A stretch of 64,000 nucleotides of DNA, from the NCBI GenBank assembly GCA_963930655.1, contig OZ005616.1:13048001-13112000 (forward strand), given 5' to 3'. Both the position numbers and the translations under genes were made by a program. The stretch is from Myrica gale (taxonomy: Eukaryota; Streptophyta; Magnoliopsida; Fagales; Myricaceae). Under the pieces are notes generated by a model. It was not told the DNA's origin and did not search any database. It worked only from the letters and a program-made list of their open reading frames with translations. Each line of letters begins with the position of its first letter. Positions within the stretch are counted from its first letter, which is position 1. Positions 21,768 to 34,249 of the stretch are shown here, piece by piece.

Positions 21768-24700
21768 TTAAATCATAAGCCTTGGAGCCTTCAACAGAAA
21801 CACACTCCTGACAAATCCTTTACCAACTTCACCAACCTCTTTTAATACATCCAGGGCCGGCTCAAGGGTAAGGTAATTTAGGCGGTGGCCTAAGGCCTCA
21901 CCCTGAGCAAGGCCCCATAAAGACTAAAAATAATTTTTTATTTTTTATTTTTTTTTTGTTGTAGATGACCTAAAAATAAAAATAAAAACAACTTAGCTAA
22001 GAAAAAAATGGCAAGATGCAATATTTTCATATATTTTTTTATCATGAGTGCACTAATATATTTCTTTCAGGCCTCCAAATTCATTTTTAGATATTTCTAA
22101 CTTTGCTCAAAGAGAAAAAATGCCTTATAAATTTCTTAATTGTTCTAGCCATGGGGCCTTGATGTCATGTATGAGGGCCTCATAAAAAAAATTAATGGGG
22201 CCTTTAAATATTTTATATTAAATTTAATAATTTTCAAATATTTTAAATTAACTTTTATATTAAAAAAAGCCTAATAATTTATTTTGCCTTAGGCCCCCAT
22301 TTGGCTTGAGCCGGCCCTGAATACATCAACCGGATCTTTTCCTTCCTCACCCACTTCCTCTCGACCCCGTTTCTGCAAGTAGTAAATAAATTTAGGACTC
22401 AAGTTGATAGGATTGAGAAAACATGAACATCGCTTTATGTCCTATCAGAAGCTAGGAGACGTATTCAATTTATACCTTGGCAGGAAACCTCTCCCACGTT
22501 ATGCCAATTGCATCACCTCCCAGAGAATCATACCATAACTTGATAGTGTTGGAGAATTCCTTCTGTTTATGCCAAAAGAAAATGCAAATTAGAAGAACTA
22601 TGCTTCAAATATCAAAGTCCAATTATTGCAAATACTTGCCTCTAGATCCCCAACAAAGCACCCCAATGGATTGAAGTCCACCAGGAGCTTATTTTTCACT
22701 TCCTTTGAGCTCCCCTTCAAGTCTCCAGGCAACATGAACGGATGGAAAGACTTGCTGGCTTTCCCATGAGCCACATGCTTCCCTGCCAGAATGTGAATGT
22801 CATTGAACTTGCCAAAAGTTCAGAACTCTAGTAAAAAAAGTGCAGAATTATACCATGGTTTAGTTCAGAAGGAAAAAGAAGACGTTGGGGATAAGGTAAT
22901 TTGTCCCTGTGTAGAAGAATTACAGCATCATAGTTGTTCAAAGGAGTTCGGAAAAGGCACTGCAAGCCAAAAGCCCTGCTGTAACAACTCGAACACAAAT
23001 TATATATATTATAACCTGACAAATGTTTCACTCACCTCCCACTTATAAGAATTAATCTGCTCCTGCAATATGAGTTTGGTCAACAAGTTTGCACTGCTTC
23101 GAGCAAAAGCCACCAACCTTTTAAGTTCCTTTTGAGTCAACAATTTTCATATGTCAATAAGGAATAGGCCAGGAACGCCATCCATTAGGCATCTAACAGT
23201 ATTTTAGCACATACAGAAACAAGAAGTGCATGAGGGCACATAGGTTTCGAGAGTGCCCCCAACAGAAAAGGGACTCCAATGACACAGTTCAAGAGATAAC
23301 TAATCCTCTAAATCTATTGCTCAATGCAATGTTCCACATACACAAAAGTTCTGCTTAGTGTAACATCTACAAGATCGAGATAATAGAAAAGAATGTCCTC
23401 TATGGCTAATTAATCTTAGGGAACTAAGTACCAATCAGAATAAAAGAAAATCAGAAAATAAAACTTAGCGGAAGAGGAACAACAACCAAAAAGTCAACTA
23501 AGGAATAAGCAAGGACAGCGTGTGGAAAAGAGACCCGTCAATTAGCAAGCATGAATGTGAGAAAGAGTCCTACAAACAATCATGCCAAATTCCATTCAAT
23601 GGAACCACTCACCAATAGGTTTGGTGAAAAACCGGTCCAAGCCTCAGATGCCTTGTCTTAAGCTGTAGCTAGGAACATTGCTGTGCTTGCGTGTCGTTTG
23701 TTTTCTTCATAAGCTTTTCTACACAATGTAAAGTTATCCTGAAAAAATAATATGTTAAAGGGCTTTCAAGTGAAAAATAAGAGCAGAAACTTTAGAGTAG
23801 ACATGCACCATGTAGTTTTTTTCTTTCAGGAAGAATTCACTCAGCTGAGAACTTACACTAATCTCTCTCTTATCATTTTGGCTCAAATCACTATTTATGT
23901 CAACAAACCAATGCAGAAAAGCTCCAGTCATACTCTGAAAGTAATCGCAAGAACCTGTTAACAAAATTTGCGTGCACACAACAGAACAAAATCAGGACCA
24001 AGGAGATACACAAATTATTTCAAATGCCTTATAAGCAGGAACAGATAGCGAACCTTAGAAATCCAGATATGCGAGAGCACGGTGCATTATTAAATGGTAA
24101 AGGCTTCACAAAGAGGTAAGCGACCAATAGAAACCTAGCAATAAGCAAAGAGTTGGAAAGAAATCATAAAGACACAAGCACGCATGCAGTAAACACGCAA
24201 ACAGGAACATTTTTGAAAAGATACTTCATTTCTATGTTCCATCTTGGAACAAGTCTTCCATGAATCAGTAAATGAAAACTAACATCCACTACTTGGACAA
24301 TTTTACCTCATGCAGTAGTCATATTTAGAGGCATAGTCAACCCTGGTCATAAAAATCTCCTCAAACCCACCATCTTTGCATTTCTCCATGCATTTAAGTG
24401 TCAAAGCAGCTTCCTCTTGGAGCTGAAGTGTTGGGAAAGAGTATATGTATAAGTATTTCACCATCTAACTGCAATGGGGTTCAAACAGAAAGAAGATCCC
24501 GACGAAAAATCCAAAATTGACCACAAGTGTCCTGGTAAACAGTACCTCGATGAAAATCTTGGATACTCGGAATGCTAGATTAAAGGCGGCTGATTGATTG
24601 CATATGACAACTGGAAAAATTAAAATAATGAAAATACACAGAAAAGGTGGAAGAGCAATATGACATCTTCCACGACACAGATAAATGAAAAATACACAAA

Positions 24701-26713
24701 GAACAGAAACTTTAACTCTCACATGCTTAGATGCACTAAAAGCCTAGATCAGGCAACTTTTTCTGTCACGTCTCAAAGCTGATAATATGCCAGAGGAAAA
24801 TATTTCTTAAGCGTCACTAGTAGGTATAACTAAATATTCACTTGACTTTCTTCTACAATAATCCTTTTACTGATCAAATTTTGAAACATACTAAAACAGA
24901 GATATGAGAGATTATTTGTAATGAGCAAGATAGTGTTATCTACAGCATGGTGCAACAAATAAAAATAGCAAGAACTATATATCAAGCTCCTATAGAATCA
25001 GTAAGCAGCAGACCTCCTTTGGAATAGCCTTCTCGCCTTCCCGCTTGAAGAAGAGCCCACGGGTCCATAATTCCGAAGTGGCTGCAAACAAATTACTATA
25101 CATTATCAGCATCAAAATGCACTATTTGACATCAAATTACACTTCAAAGAGCCGTTTAGCAATGATAGTGCAAACATGTGGACTGCCTACAATAAAAGCA
25201 CAATGCTAAGCATTCCACATTACAGTATTTAATATTACTGCATATTACTACTTCCTGCACATTCCCTATGCTTTGTTCCCCCATATTGACCATGTGCAGT
25301 GACTAAGACATGAGATAATGGTTTTTTCAACTCCATAAAAAAAGCAAGTGACTAAGTACAGCATAATAAGCAATTGACAGGCTAGTTCAACCTAGTGGTA
25401 AATTGAAACAGAAGAAAAGTACAAAATACAAAAAAATTCATGGATACCACAAGCGATAATATGAAACCTAACAACCGAATCTTCCAATATGCAAACAAGT
25501 GCCTGATTCAATTTTCTTCAGCCTGATTGACAAAACAAACAATCTTCTTCCAGGTATAGAGTCTACAAATTAATTCACCCAAAAAAACTGAGTTGCTTGA
25601 AACCAACGATTCTCATATTAAAAATAAGCACCTTTTGCTCTAGACAAGAATTACAGTGAAGTCCATTGAACTATACATACATAGGGTACTCTGTTCATAC
25701 ATCATGTTATATTCTACAATTTAAGTGGACTGTTACTTTCATGCTTCAAGTACAATTATTACTTACAGACCCAAAAGGTAAAGGTCCTGAATCATAAGGG
25801 CAAAGAGACTAATGTACCAATGAAGCTCAACGTAACGCGTAATATCTCCTTTGCCTTCATAGACTTGTTAATCATGTTCTGACTCGCAAGGTAAGATAAT
25901 ATGACGGAAATCAGAAATCCATTAAGGCAATCATGAACATATATCGAACTTCTCTGCCGTGCCCAAACCTACATCAGTATGGCAAACTCTTATTTCCAGA
26001 TATCCCAGTATAAAGCTACAAAATAAATTGTAAATTGGGACATTATTTTATGGTTATACCTTCAGCAAAATTGAAGATTCTTCTAACTCCTTCCATCCAA
26101 GAAAAGTTTTCCTAATAAGTTCTGTACTATCCTCTAAAAACATGTCTTCCAAAATACTACTATTATACTTCGGCGTAGCCTGAGGAATAGTCCCTTTGAA
26201 AAGAAGAAAAAAATCCAAAAACTATGAGCAGTTCATGTAAAAGGCATCGCCAAACATCATGAAGCAAACAACACAATAAAACTGAAGAAAACACACCACC
26301 ATGATTCAGAACACGGACATTATTCCGATTTAGGTTCAACTTCGCAATGGCAAACAGGGATTTGGATGTAGGGATTATCCTTACAAAAAACCCAGGCACT
26401 TCAGCAAGATTCATAGCTGCAATACACAATACTCATTCAGTCAAAAACACAAACAAGTGCAGCAGTGAAACATTTTCCAATAGCCTGATTCAAGCAAATG
26501 TGAGAAGAAAATCAGGGGTCAGAAATTAATACCAGATAAAAACAGACCTGGATAGACGAGCAATACAGGTTTACGTGCCTCATTTTGTAGGGTAGACCAT
26601 TCGACCTTACAAACTGCTGAACATAACTTCAAGTACTTCTTGATTATACATAGGTATAGGCACCTTTTGGCATGATACCGATGATTCAAATAGTCTTTCT
26701 CATGGAAACAGTC
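21768..26713 (-). pseudogene. NOL6: NRAP/NOL6 nucleolar protein 6 copy, intron-containing pseudogene
   Basis: NRAP (animal NOL6, yeast Utp22) acts in the nucleolus in the small-subunit processome that matures 18S rRNA. Conserved exons can be read on the minus strand: 26548-26713 (DYLNHRYHAKRCLYLCIIKK), 26300-26416, 26060-26193 (YNSSILEDMFLEDSTELIRK), 25818-25968 (VWARQRSSIYVHDCLNGF), 25014-25081, about 24546-24615, 24307-24422, 23857-23954, 23613-23738, 23036-23128, 22854-22959 (CLFRTPLNNYDAVILLHRDK), 22640-22782, 22476-22562 and 21768-22372 (split). The first exons and several hundred central residues, between YDYCMR and FLRLLSEYDW, are absent. There is one extra base near 23901-23908, a TAA at 23658-23660 inside ATA*DKASEAW, and a hAT MITE in the last exon. 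Introns are kept, so this was a DNA-level copy or the original gene, not a processed one. Confidence 0.9.
21853..22319. mobile_element. Non-autonomous hAT element (467 bp) in the last NRAP exon
   Basis: Perfect 15-bp inverted ends (CAGGGCCGGCTCAAG and its complement) and an exact 8-bp target duplication AATACATC (21845-21852, 22320-22327) define a hAT element. The CAGGGCCGG terminus is common to a widespread plant hAT MITE group. The interior is AT-rich without transposase. It interrupts the coding sequence of the NRAP copy between DPVDV and LKEVGEVGKG. Confidence 0.92.
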
Positions 26714-27000
26714 CTGCAGGGAGAAACCTTATTGGTAAGTAATGATACGCCAACATTGACAAAAGTAACAATCATTTATCACATATATTTCTTAGCTTCA
26801 ATCCTTTCAAGGCCAAAGGACAGATTGAAAACTATAAATGCTTAATCAATGTGTTAAGACAGCTTATGGACCGCCTTCCAATCTACACACTCAGATATGA
26901 TAGACATCATGATGCTCTATGAAAACCTTTATCTTCTCAAGGAAATTACCGCTAGATGAATAAGTTGAGAATGACCCAGCGACTTTCGCCATACACAAAT
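26714..27000. other. Possible 5' exon trace of the NRAP copy
   Basis: On the minus strand near 26950, a reading such as MAKVAGSFSTYS loosely recalls the segment before the first certain NRAP exon. No splice-consistent exon could be confirmed. The gypsy fragment starts just to the right. Confidence 0.3.
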
Positions 27001-30000
27001 TTGACCTTGGATCAAAAAAGAAGACACTTACAAGTTATTTATGGTAGAAGGTAGTGAGGAATTTATAGAATCTGCTGCCTATGAAGAGGGTAAGGAAGAA
27101 CAGTCCCTAGTGGAAGCATTAATGGAGGGGGAGGCCCAAGTTGACAACCCAAACATCTCCCTAAATGCCATTACAGGATCTGTAACTTCGCGAACTATGT
27201 GGATTAAAGGCAGGGTGTGCAACCAGGAAGTTGTAATTCTCATAGACAGTGGGAGTACCCATAATTTTGTTGATCCGGCAGTGGTGAAGAGGGCACAATT
27301 GTCTATTGATCCCAGACATATGCTCACAGTAACAGTAGCTAATGGGGAGAAGATGAGAAGTGAAGGGGGGCTACGTAATGTGAAGCTGAAATTGCAAGGA
27401 CATGTTTTTACTATGGAAGCTTATGTATTGGTGCTTGGGGGGTGTGACATGGTTTTGGGGGTCCAATGGCTAAAAACTCTTGGGACAATATCCTGGAATT
27501 TTAATGACCTAATCATGCAGTTTGTACATAACCAGCAGAGGGTTCAATTGCGAGGTTTGACTACTTCCCAATTCATGCAGGACTCAGCTGTGCTAAAAAT
27601 GGTCAAGGGTGAAAAAAGAGGGCTCAATTTGCACATGGTATTGGAATATGATAAGGAAGAAAGTGACATGGGGTTTAATGTTGAGGTGACTACCCTGTTG
27701 CAACGTTTCTCTGAGGTTTTTATGGAACCTCAAGGGTTACCTCCAAAAAGGTCACATGACCATGCAATATCTTTAAAGGAAGGGGTTCAGCCTGTTAGTG
27801 TGAGGTCGTACCGCTATGCCTATTTTCAGAAAGACGAAATAGAGAAAATAGTGCAGGAGCTCTTGGGGTCAGGGGTCATTCGGGCTTCTCAAAGCCCATT
27901 TTCTTCCCCCGTGTTGTTGGTTCGTAAGGCAGATGGTAGCTGGCGCCTATGTGTTGATTATAGGGCTTTAAACAGCTCTACCATTAAAGACAAATTCCCA
28001 ATTCCAGTCATAGACGAGCTGTTATATGAAATTCATGGTGCTAAAGTCTTCTCTAAACTGGACCTACGCTCCGGATATCATCAGATTAGAGTAAGGGAGG
28101 AGGACGTGTCAAAAACAGCATTTCGAACTCATGAGGGACACTACGAGTTCCTTGTGATGCCTTTTGGGCTCACAAATGCCCCATCCACCTTTCACTCACT
28201 AATGAATGAAGTATTCGAGCCTTACTTGCGAAGGTTTATTCTAGTTTTTTTTTACGATATTATGGTATATAGTACTTGCATGCAGGATCATTTACAACAC
28301 TTGGAGACTACTCTAAAGGTGTTACAAGAGCATGAACTCTTCGCCAAGATGTCTAAGTGTCGATTCCTATGTGAGGAGATTGATTACTTAGGGCATGTTA
28401 TCTCTGCCCAAGGAGTGCGGGCAGACCTTTCCAAGTTGCAGACCATGATTGAGTGGCCGCTACCTAAGTCTCTTAAGGCTTTGAGGGGATTTCTGGGTCT
28501 CGCGGGTTATTATCGAAAATTTATCAAGGGCTATGGTGCAATTGTCGCCCCTTTGACCAATATTCTAAAGAAGAATGGGTTTACATGGAGTGAAGAGGCT
28601 CTAGAGGCTTTTTGTCAGCTTAAACAGGCAGTAACCAGCCCGCCTGTTTTGGCACTGCCAGACTTTGCCAATACATTTGTAATAGAATGTGATGCCTCTG
28701 GTAGTGGCATTGGAGCTGTTTTGATGCAAGAAGGCAAACCACTCGCATTTTTCAGCAAAGCATTGAAGGACAGGATGCTTTCTAAGTCTACTTATGAGAG
28801 GGAACTCCTAGCTTTGGTTAGTGCTATCAGGAAGTGGAGACCTTATCTCTTGGGGCAAACATTTAAGGTGCGCACTGATCAACAAAGTTTGAAACATCTA
28901 TTGGAGCAGAAGGTTGGCACTCCATTGCAACAGAAATGGGTGACCAAACTCTTAGGGTACGATTTTTTGGTTGAGTACAAACAAGGAAGGGACAACAAGG
29001 TTGCTGATGCCATTTCCAGAAAATATGAGGAGCTAGCAACAAAAGAATCGGGGAGTTGCAGGCTGTTTCTTTTCCCATAGCCACTTGGCTCGAAGATCTT
29101 AGGCAGACTCGTTCCACTGACAATAATATTCAAGAACTATTGGCTAAACTACAAGATGGAAAATTGGATGCCTCTCAGTACACCCTAACTAATGGGCTGC
29201 TCCACTACAAGGGGCGTATTTACATTGGCGACAACAAACATTTTAAAGACCTGGTGATGCACTTGGTACATGACAGTCCAGTTGGGGGTCACGCAGGTTA
29301 TGAGAAAACATACCAGCGCGCCAAGCGCGACTTCTACTGGAAGCGGATGAAAAAAGAGATTAAAGAATACATCAAGCAGTGTCGGGTATGCCACCAAAAC
29401 AAGTATGAAAATGTTTTACCAGCTGGCCTTTTACAACCCCTTCCAATTCCCATGCAATCCTGGACTGATATATCCATGGATTTCATCGAAGGGTTGCCCA
29501 GTTCTCACGGGTTCAGTGTCATCTATGTTGTGGTGGACAGACTCACAAAGTACTGTCATTTTACCCCTCTAAAACACCCATACACTGCCAAAACCGTGGC
29601 TCAGGCATTCATGCAGCATGTGTTTCGGTACATGGTTTACCTCAGTCTATAGTGTCTGATCGGGATCCAGTGTTTACCAGTCACTTTTGGCAAGAGCTAT
29701 TTAAAATGCAGGAGGTCAAACTACACTACAGTACTGCCTACCATCCTCAGACAGGTGGACAGACGGAGGCAGTGAACAAATGCATCGAAGGCTACCTAAG
29801 GTGCATGATCGGGGACAAACCAAAGGACTGGACACAATGGTTAGCAATAGCCGAGTGGCATCACAACACAAGTATGCATTTTTCTTCTAAAATGACACCA
29901 TTTGAAGCGATGTATGGCTACTTACAACCCCGGTTCCCGACCTATGAACCGGGCATAACGGCAGTGGCTGCTGTCGATGACACCTTGCGGAGCCGTGACC

Positions 30001-31012
30001 AGATTCTCGCCTTGCTCCGAGAAAACCTCCAAAAAGCACAAAGCCGCATGAAAAAGTTTGCTAATTTAAAACGAACTGAAAGAGAATTCAAGGTGGGAGA
30101 TTTAGTATACCTTCGCCTTCAGTCGTATCGCCAAATCTCGGTGAAGCAACGCCACAACCAAAAGCTCTCGCCTAGGTACTATGGCCCATTTCCAATTCTC
30201 CGCAGGATTGTAGCCGTGGCGTACCGCCTAGAGTTACCTCTGAGATCCGCGATTCACCCCGTTTTCCATGTCTCGCAACTGAAGCTTCATATCGGCAAGC
30301 AGGTTTCCCCAATTCCTGGGTTACCTCCAGTTGATTCGCAAGGAAATCTTTGTCCCGAACCCATTACAGTGTTGGATCGGCGCCTTGTGAAGTTTGGGCC
30401 ACGGGCAGCGACTGAAGTGTTCATCCAATGGCACGGGCAGACTCCAGATGATGCTACTTGGGAGAAACTCTTTCAGCTCCAGCAGAAGTTCCCTCACCTT
30501 GCGGGCAAGGTGTTTTGAGGGCAGGGGTATTGTCACAGCTGTGAAGGTAGAAGGGCTGATGGCAGGGGAAAGTTAGAGTCTTGGAGAAGAAAGGAAGTTT
30601 GACTAACCAGTAGAAGAGTCGCGAAAGAAGAGTGCGAGAGAAGAGTTGAATTGAGATGCAGTCCAGGTGGCAAGGGGTGGTGTTCTCACGTCTCTTGGTT
30701 TACAGTGGGTTGGGTCACTGGTTTGAGAGTTTATTATTAGTAGTAGTAGTGGGCCTTGAGCCTTATTTTAGTCCATAGATGATGTTAAGGCCTTGGGCCA
30801 ATATAGTTAGTATTTTACTGATCCGGCCCATTAGTGGGAAGCATCAGGTTAAGAGGGCAAGCACTTTACGTTTTCAGTATCGAACCTGTGAGTGTTGTTT
30901 GAGAAAGGAGGCTTGCCACCTCGAATCGGCATTATCTCTCTTTATTCAATCAATGAATTGAGTATTTCCAATTTAAAGCAATTCTCAGTTTGTAATCTAA
31001 GAGATCGTAACA
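27000..31012 (+). mobile_element. Ty3/gypsy chromovirus-like element, partial
   Basis: The pol order is clear: aspartic protease around residue 60 of the first frame (ILIDSGSTHNFVD), reverse transcriptase (WRLCVDYRALNSSTIKDKFP, FVMPFGLTNAPSTF-like block), RNase H (FVIECDASGSGIGAVLMQEG), integrase with an HHCC zinc motif and core (29056-30000; WTDISMDFIEGLPSSHG), and a C-terminal chromodomain-like segment (FIQWHGQTPDDATWEKLFQL). A polypurine tract and one LTR (30531-31012) follow. The 5' LTR and gag are not present, so it is incomplete. Elsewhere it has only a few breaks, which suggests moderate age. It lies next to the 5' side of the NRAP copy. Confidence 0.9.
30531..31012 (+). repeat. 3' LTR of the gypsy element
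   Basis: Starts TGTCACAGCTGTGAAGG right after the polypurine tract GAGGGCAGGGG and ends near GATCGTAACA. The length is 482 bp. The right edge is inferred from the CA terminus and loss of LTR-like sequence. There is no partner copy to align. Confidence 0.7.
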
Positions 31013-32784
31013 AGATTATAGGAAAAAAATCCATTAGACTAGGCCTCTTCTTTCCAATCAAACATTACATCAAAGAAAACAAAAATTATATCGGGCTTAC
31101 CGTTAATAGTACTACAGCAACTTAAAACCCCTCAAATCCTTGGCTAGAAGATCGGAACCTAACAGAAAACAAAATCAAACAAAAAATGTTAGTAAATCGA
31201 AACCTAATCGAGATAAAAGCAGCAAGGTGAGAGGCCAGCGAGAGAGAGAGAGAGAGAGAACCAGCGAGGTGGAGAGTGGCTGAGAGATTTCGTGAGAGAA
31301 ACAGCGTGAGATACTGGAGAGTGGAGAGTAACTGAGAGATTTCGAGGGAGAGGGAGCGAGAGAGACTGAGCTTCGACGAAGAGGGTGGAGGGGGAGAGTT
31401 CGGGACAGGTTTTTTCAAAAGCGGGGGCCGCCGGGGGGGAGCGTTCGGGACTTCGGTTTTTTCAAAAGGGGAGGGCAAAACTCACCGTTTTGACAGTTTT
31501 TTTAATTCATAGTTTCTCAGTTTTTCTAATTTCTAGCTAATAGCTATATACATATTCTATGTTTTTAGTAATTTGTAATAGTATTTAAAAATATTTATAC
31601 TTGGTATTAAATATATAGCATATTATTTTACACTCTTTTTTATAACTAATATAACAATCTTAATTAAAATAGGTTGGTAGTAATAATATATAGTACTTAT
31701 AATTTAAAAGTATAATGTCTTTTATATAGCCTAGTATTTAATGTGTAAAATAACTTAGTACTAACCATACTTTGAACTTTATATTTAGTATTTCAAAAAT
31801 TTTAGTTATTGATATTAACTATATGTTTTTTTGGGTAAATTGTAAGTAATATGTTTTTATTATATATATGTGCTAACCTAAATACTTAGGTTAATATGTT
31901 ATTTGTTATATGTGTTTATCATATACATGATATGTGCTAATTAACCTAAATATTTTATATGTACGTACCTAATATTTAATCATAGCATCTAAGACCATAT
32001 ATTAAATTATGTACTTTAATTTCATAAGCTAATCTCACAATATCTTCTTGTTAGATAATTTGGATGTACCAAATCTCCTAGCTTTTGCCTCCTATTAGCT
32101 TTATCGTCAATGTCTGCAGTCTAATTCATGAGTAGTCACTTTAATCCTTAAATTCAAATAGAACATATAATTGAATTCCGAAGCATTGTTTTGATATTCC
32201 TATAAGTTGAATGTGATAGGAAATAGAAAATCTCATTGTTTAATTAAAAGCACTCTAACAAGCTGCATCCTAGATAAAAGCAAAAAGGAAATGTTTTTAC
32301 TCATATAACCATACCACTATTGTGAACTTATAGCCCATCTCGGCTAAAATTTTGAGATTTAAATAATGTTTTGTTGTAAGGGTTTGTTTGGTTGATTAAA
32401 GTTTGAATTTATATTTTAGTTAAACTATGTAATATTAATTTATAGTTATTATGATATTTAAAAAATGAAAAAATAATTTTTAAAAATCAGAAAATATATA
32501 ATTCAAAAAATAAGTAGAAAATAGTTTCATAAATATAAAAAATTATAAAATAAATAAAATATGAAACTAAAAAAATATTCACAAAAATTAAAAGACCAAG
32601 ATAAAAATAGTGCAAAATTTATAAAACAAATAAAAAATTTCAAAAACAATAAAAAAACAATAAATAAATAAAAATTGATAAAATATTTCAAAAATAAAAA
32701 CTTAACAATAATTTATAAATATAATCATTATCAAAATTATTACAAAAACTAATAGAGAAAACAATAGATAAAATATAAAAAAAT
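31013..32784. other. Gene-free stretch: GA-rich block, then AT-rich DNA
   Basis: 31215-31480 is GA-rich on the plus strand, with a GA microsatellite at about 31239-31258, and looks like a CT-rich plant leader read on the minus strand. The minus-strand ORF across it (31122-31478) is low-complexity Ser/Leu/Pro and not convincing. 31500-32784 is very AT-rich, with many A- and T-runs and no exon-like signal. Confidence 0.5.
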
Positions 32785-32789
32785 ATTAA

Positions 32790-34068
32790 TGTGAGTCCAA
32801 ATATCAACCCAAGAAGGGGTGAATTGGGTTTGTAAAAAATTTAGCCCATTTTTTTTTATAAAAACTCAGATCTGAAAAAATACTCATTTTTAACAAATAA
32901 AATTGCAGATATGAATATGTTTAAAGTTGTAGCTAAATATAAGCAATGAATGATAGCAATAATGTAAAGAGTAGGAAAGAGAGATAACACCGTTATTTTT
33001 AGGTGGTTCGGCCAAGACTTGTCTACGTCCACCCTCAAGGCTATTACATTCCTTGGACTTCTCTACTATAATCCAATAGTTTCTAGAACTTGGCTTTCGG
33101 GTGTTAAGTAACTGTTACAAGAGTTTTCCCGTGCTCACTCTTCAACTCGTCACAAATCTCAAAGCTTTTGAGATTTCTTCTATCTTCACGAGTAGGCCCA
33201 AGTGTATCTCACACTCAAAGGTTTTCAATGTTTAAAGATAAAAATGAATAAACAATATCTCTCAAAGCCAAATCAGCAAAACAAAACTCAATAAAACGGC
33301 TACAAGATAAGATCTGATGATGATGACAGCAATGAGAGACAATATTTTCTTGGAAAACGTGCAACCTTTGTCTTTTGCATTTTTCTCTCACTTCAAGGAT
33401 TCTTGGTCAATATTGATGATTTAGAGAGGCAAAAGTTGTGCAAAAGTCTCTTTTCTCTCTCGATAAGGTTCCCTTTATAGGTCTTCGGTCTTGAGGGGTC
33501 CTAATGGCTTTTTCTGAATGTTGGAGAGGTGCCCTAAGTGCCATAACATCTTGATTCACGTGCTGAGTTATCTTTTTAAAAACAGTGTTCCCGCAACATG
33601 TGTCGACACATACATGCCTATGTGTCGACACCTTCATCAAGTCTGGAACTGACTCGCAGGTGCCTTCACCATGTGTCGACACTTCCTTCACCATGTGTCG
33701 ACATCATCTTCACATGTGTCGACACTGTGCTTCCATGTGTCGACACCATCAAAAATGACAATCTGGGTTTTGTGCTGTGTCGACACCATCTTGGCAGATG
33801 GAGTTTTTCAATGCTTTTGATATCTAATATTTTCCATTTCAACACGAAAACTCCTACAATGAAAAATATTATAGTTTAGGTTCAAGTCAGGGTGTTTAAA
33901 TCGAATATAGGGCATAAATAATAAAAGAGAGATTTAAATACAATTAAGTACTCTCTATTGTATAGTGGATTGACAACCATGTATTCTAAAATACTCCAAA
34001 GCTATTTTCTTATTTGTTATCATCAAAATCGAATTAGATAGCTGATCAAGATCAACATTGGGCTAACA
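32790..34068 (-). repeat. Solo LTR of the SIRE-like copia family
   Basis: Read on the minus strand, it starts TGTTAGCCCAATG (34068) and ends GGACTCACA (32790), like the LTRs at 873 and 13028. It shares their landmarks: the end block with CACCCCTTCTTGGG, the phrase complementary to AGGTGGTTCGGCCAA, and a palindrome array (33598-33790). A 5-bp duplication ATTAA flanks it at 32785-32789 and 34069-34073, and no internal sequence is attached. At 1279 bp it is shorter than the other two and more diverged, so it is an older or sub-family copy. Confidence 0.9.
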
Positions 34069-34116
34069 ATTAAAATAGTTACAAAGTGTATATATGTATA
34101 CAAAAGTTTTTAAAAA

Positions 34117-34230
34117 ATGGGTAAAATCATAGTTAGCCCCATGAGTATGAGCAAAAATCAAAGTTAGCCCCCTAATTTTCAAACCAACGATTTAAGACCC
34201 TTAACTTTTGAAACTCATCAATTCTCGCCT
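34117..34230. repeat. Fragment resembling a long-TIR MITE end
   Basis: The wording AATCATAGTTAGCCCC..AAATCAAAGTTAGCCCCC..TTTAAGACCCTTAAC has the style of the TIR in the MITE at 18134-18446, but only one end is visible before LINE sequence begins. Confidence 0.35.
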
Positions 34231-34249
34231 TCATTCACTCGATGTAGGG

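Noticed and set aside
31122-31478. Minus-strand ORF of 118 aa, Pro/Ser/Leu-rich
   Set aside because: Low-complexity translation of a GA/CT-rich block, with no domain and no splice context.
33598-33790. Regularly repeated short palindromes that resemble a CRISPR-like array
   Set aside because: The motif is a 12-bp palindrome within a plant LTR, spacing is irregular, no cas genes occur and the same motif marks other LTRs of the family.
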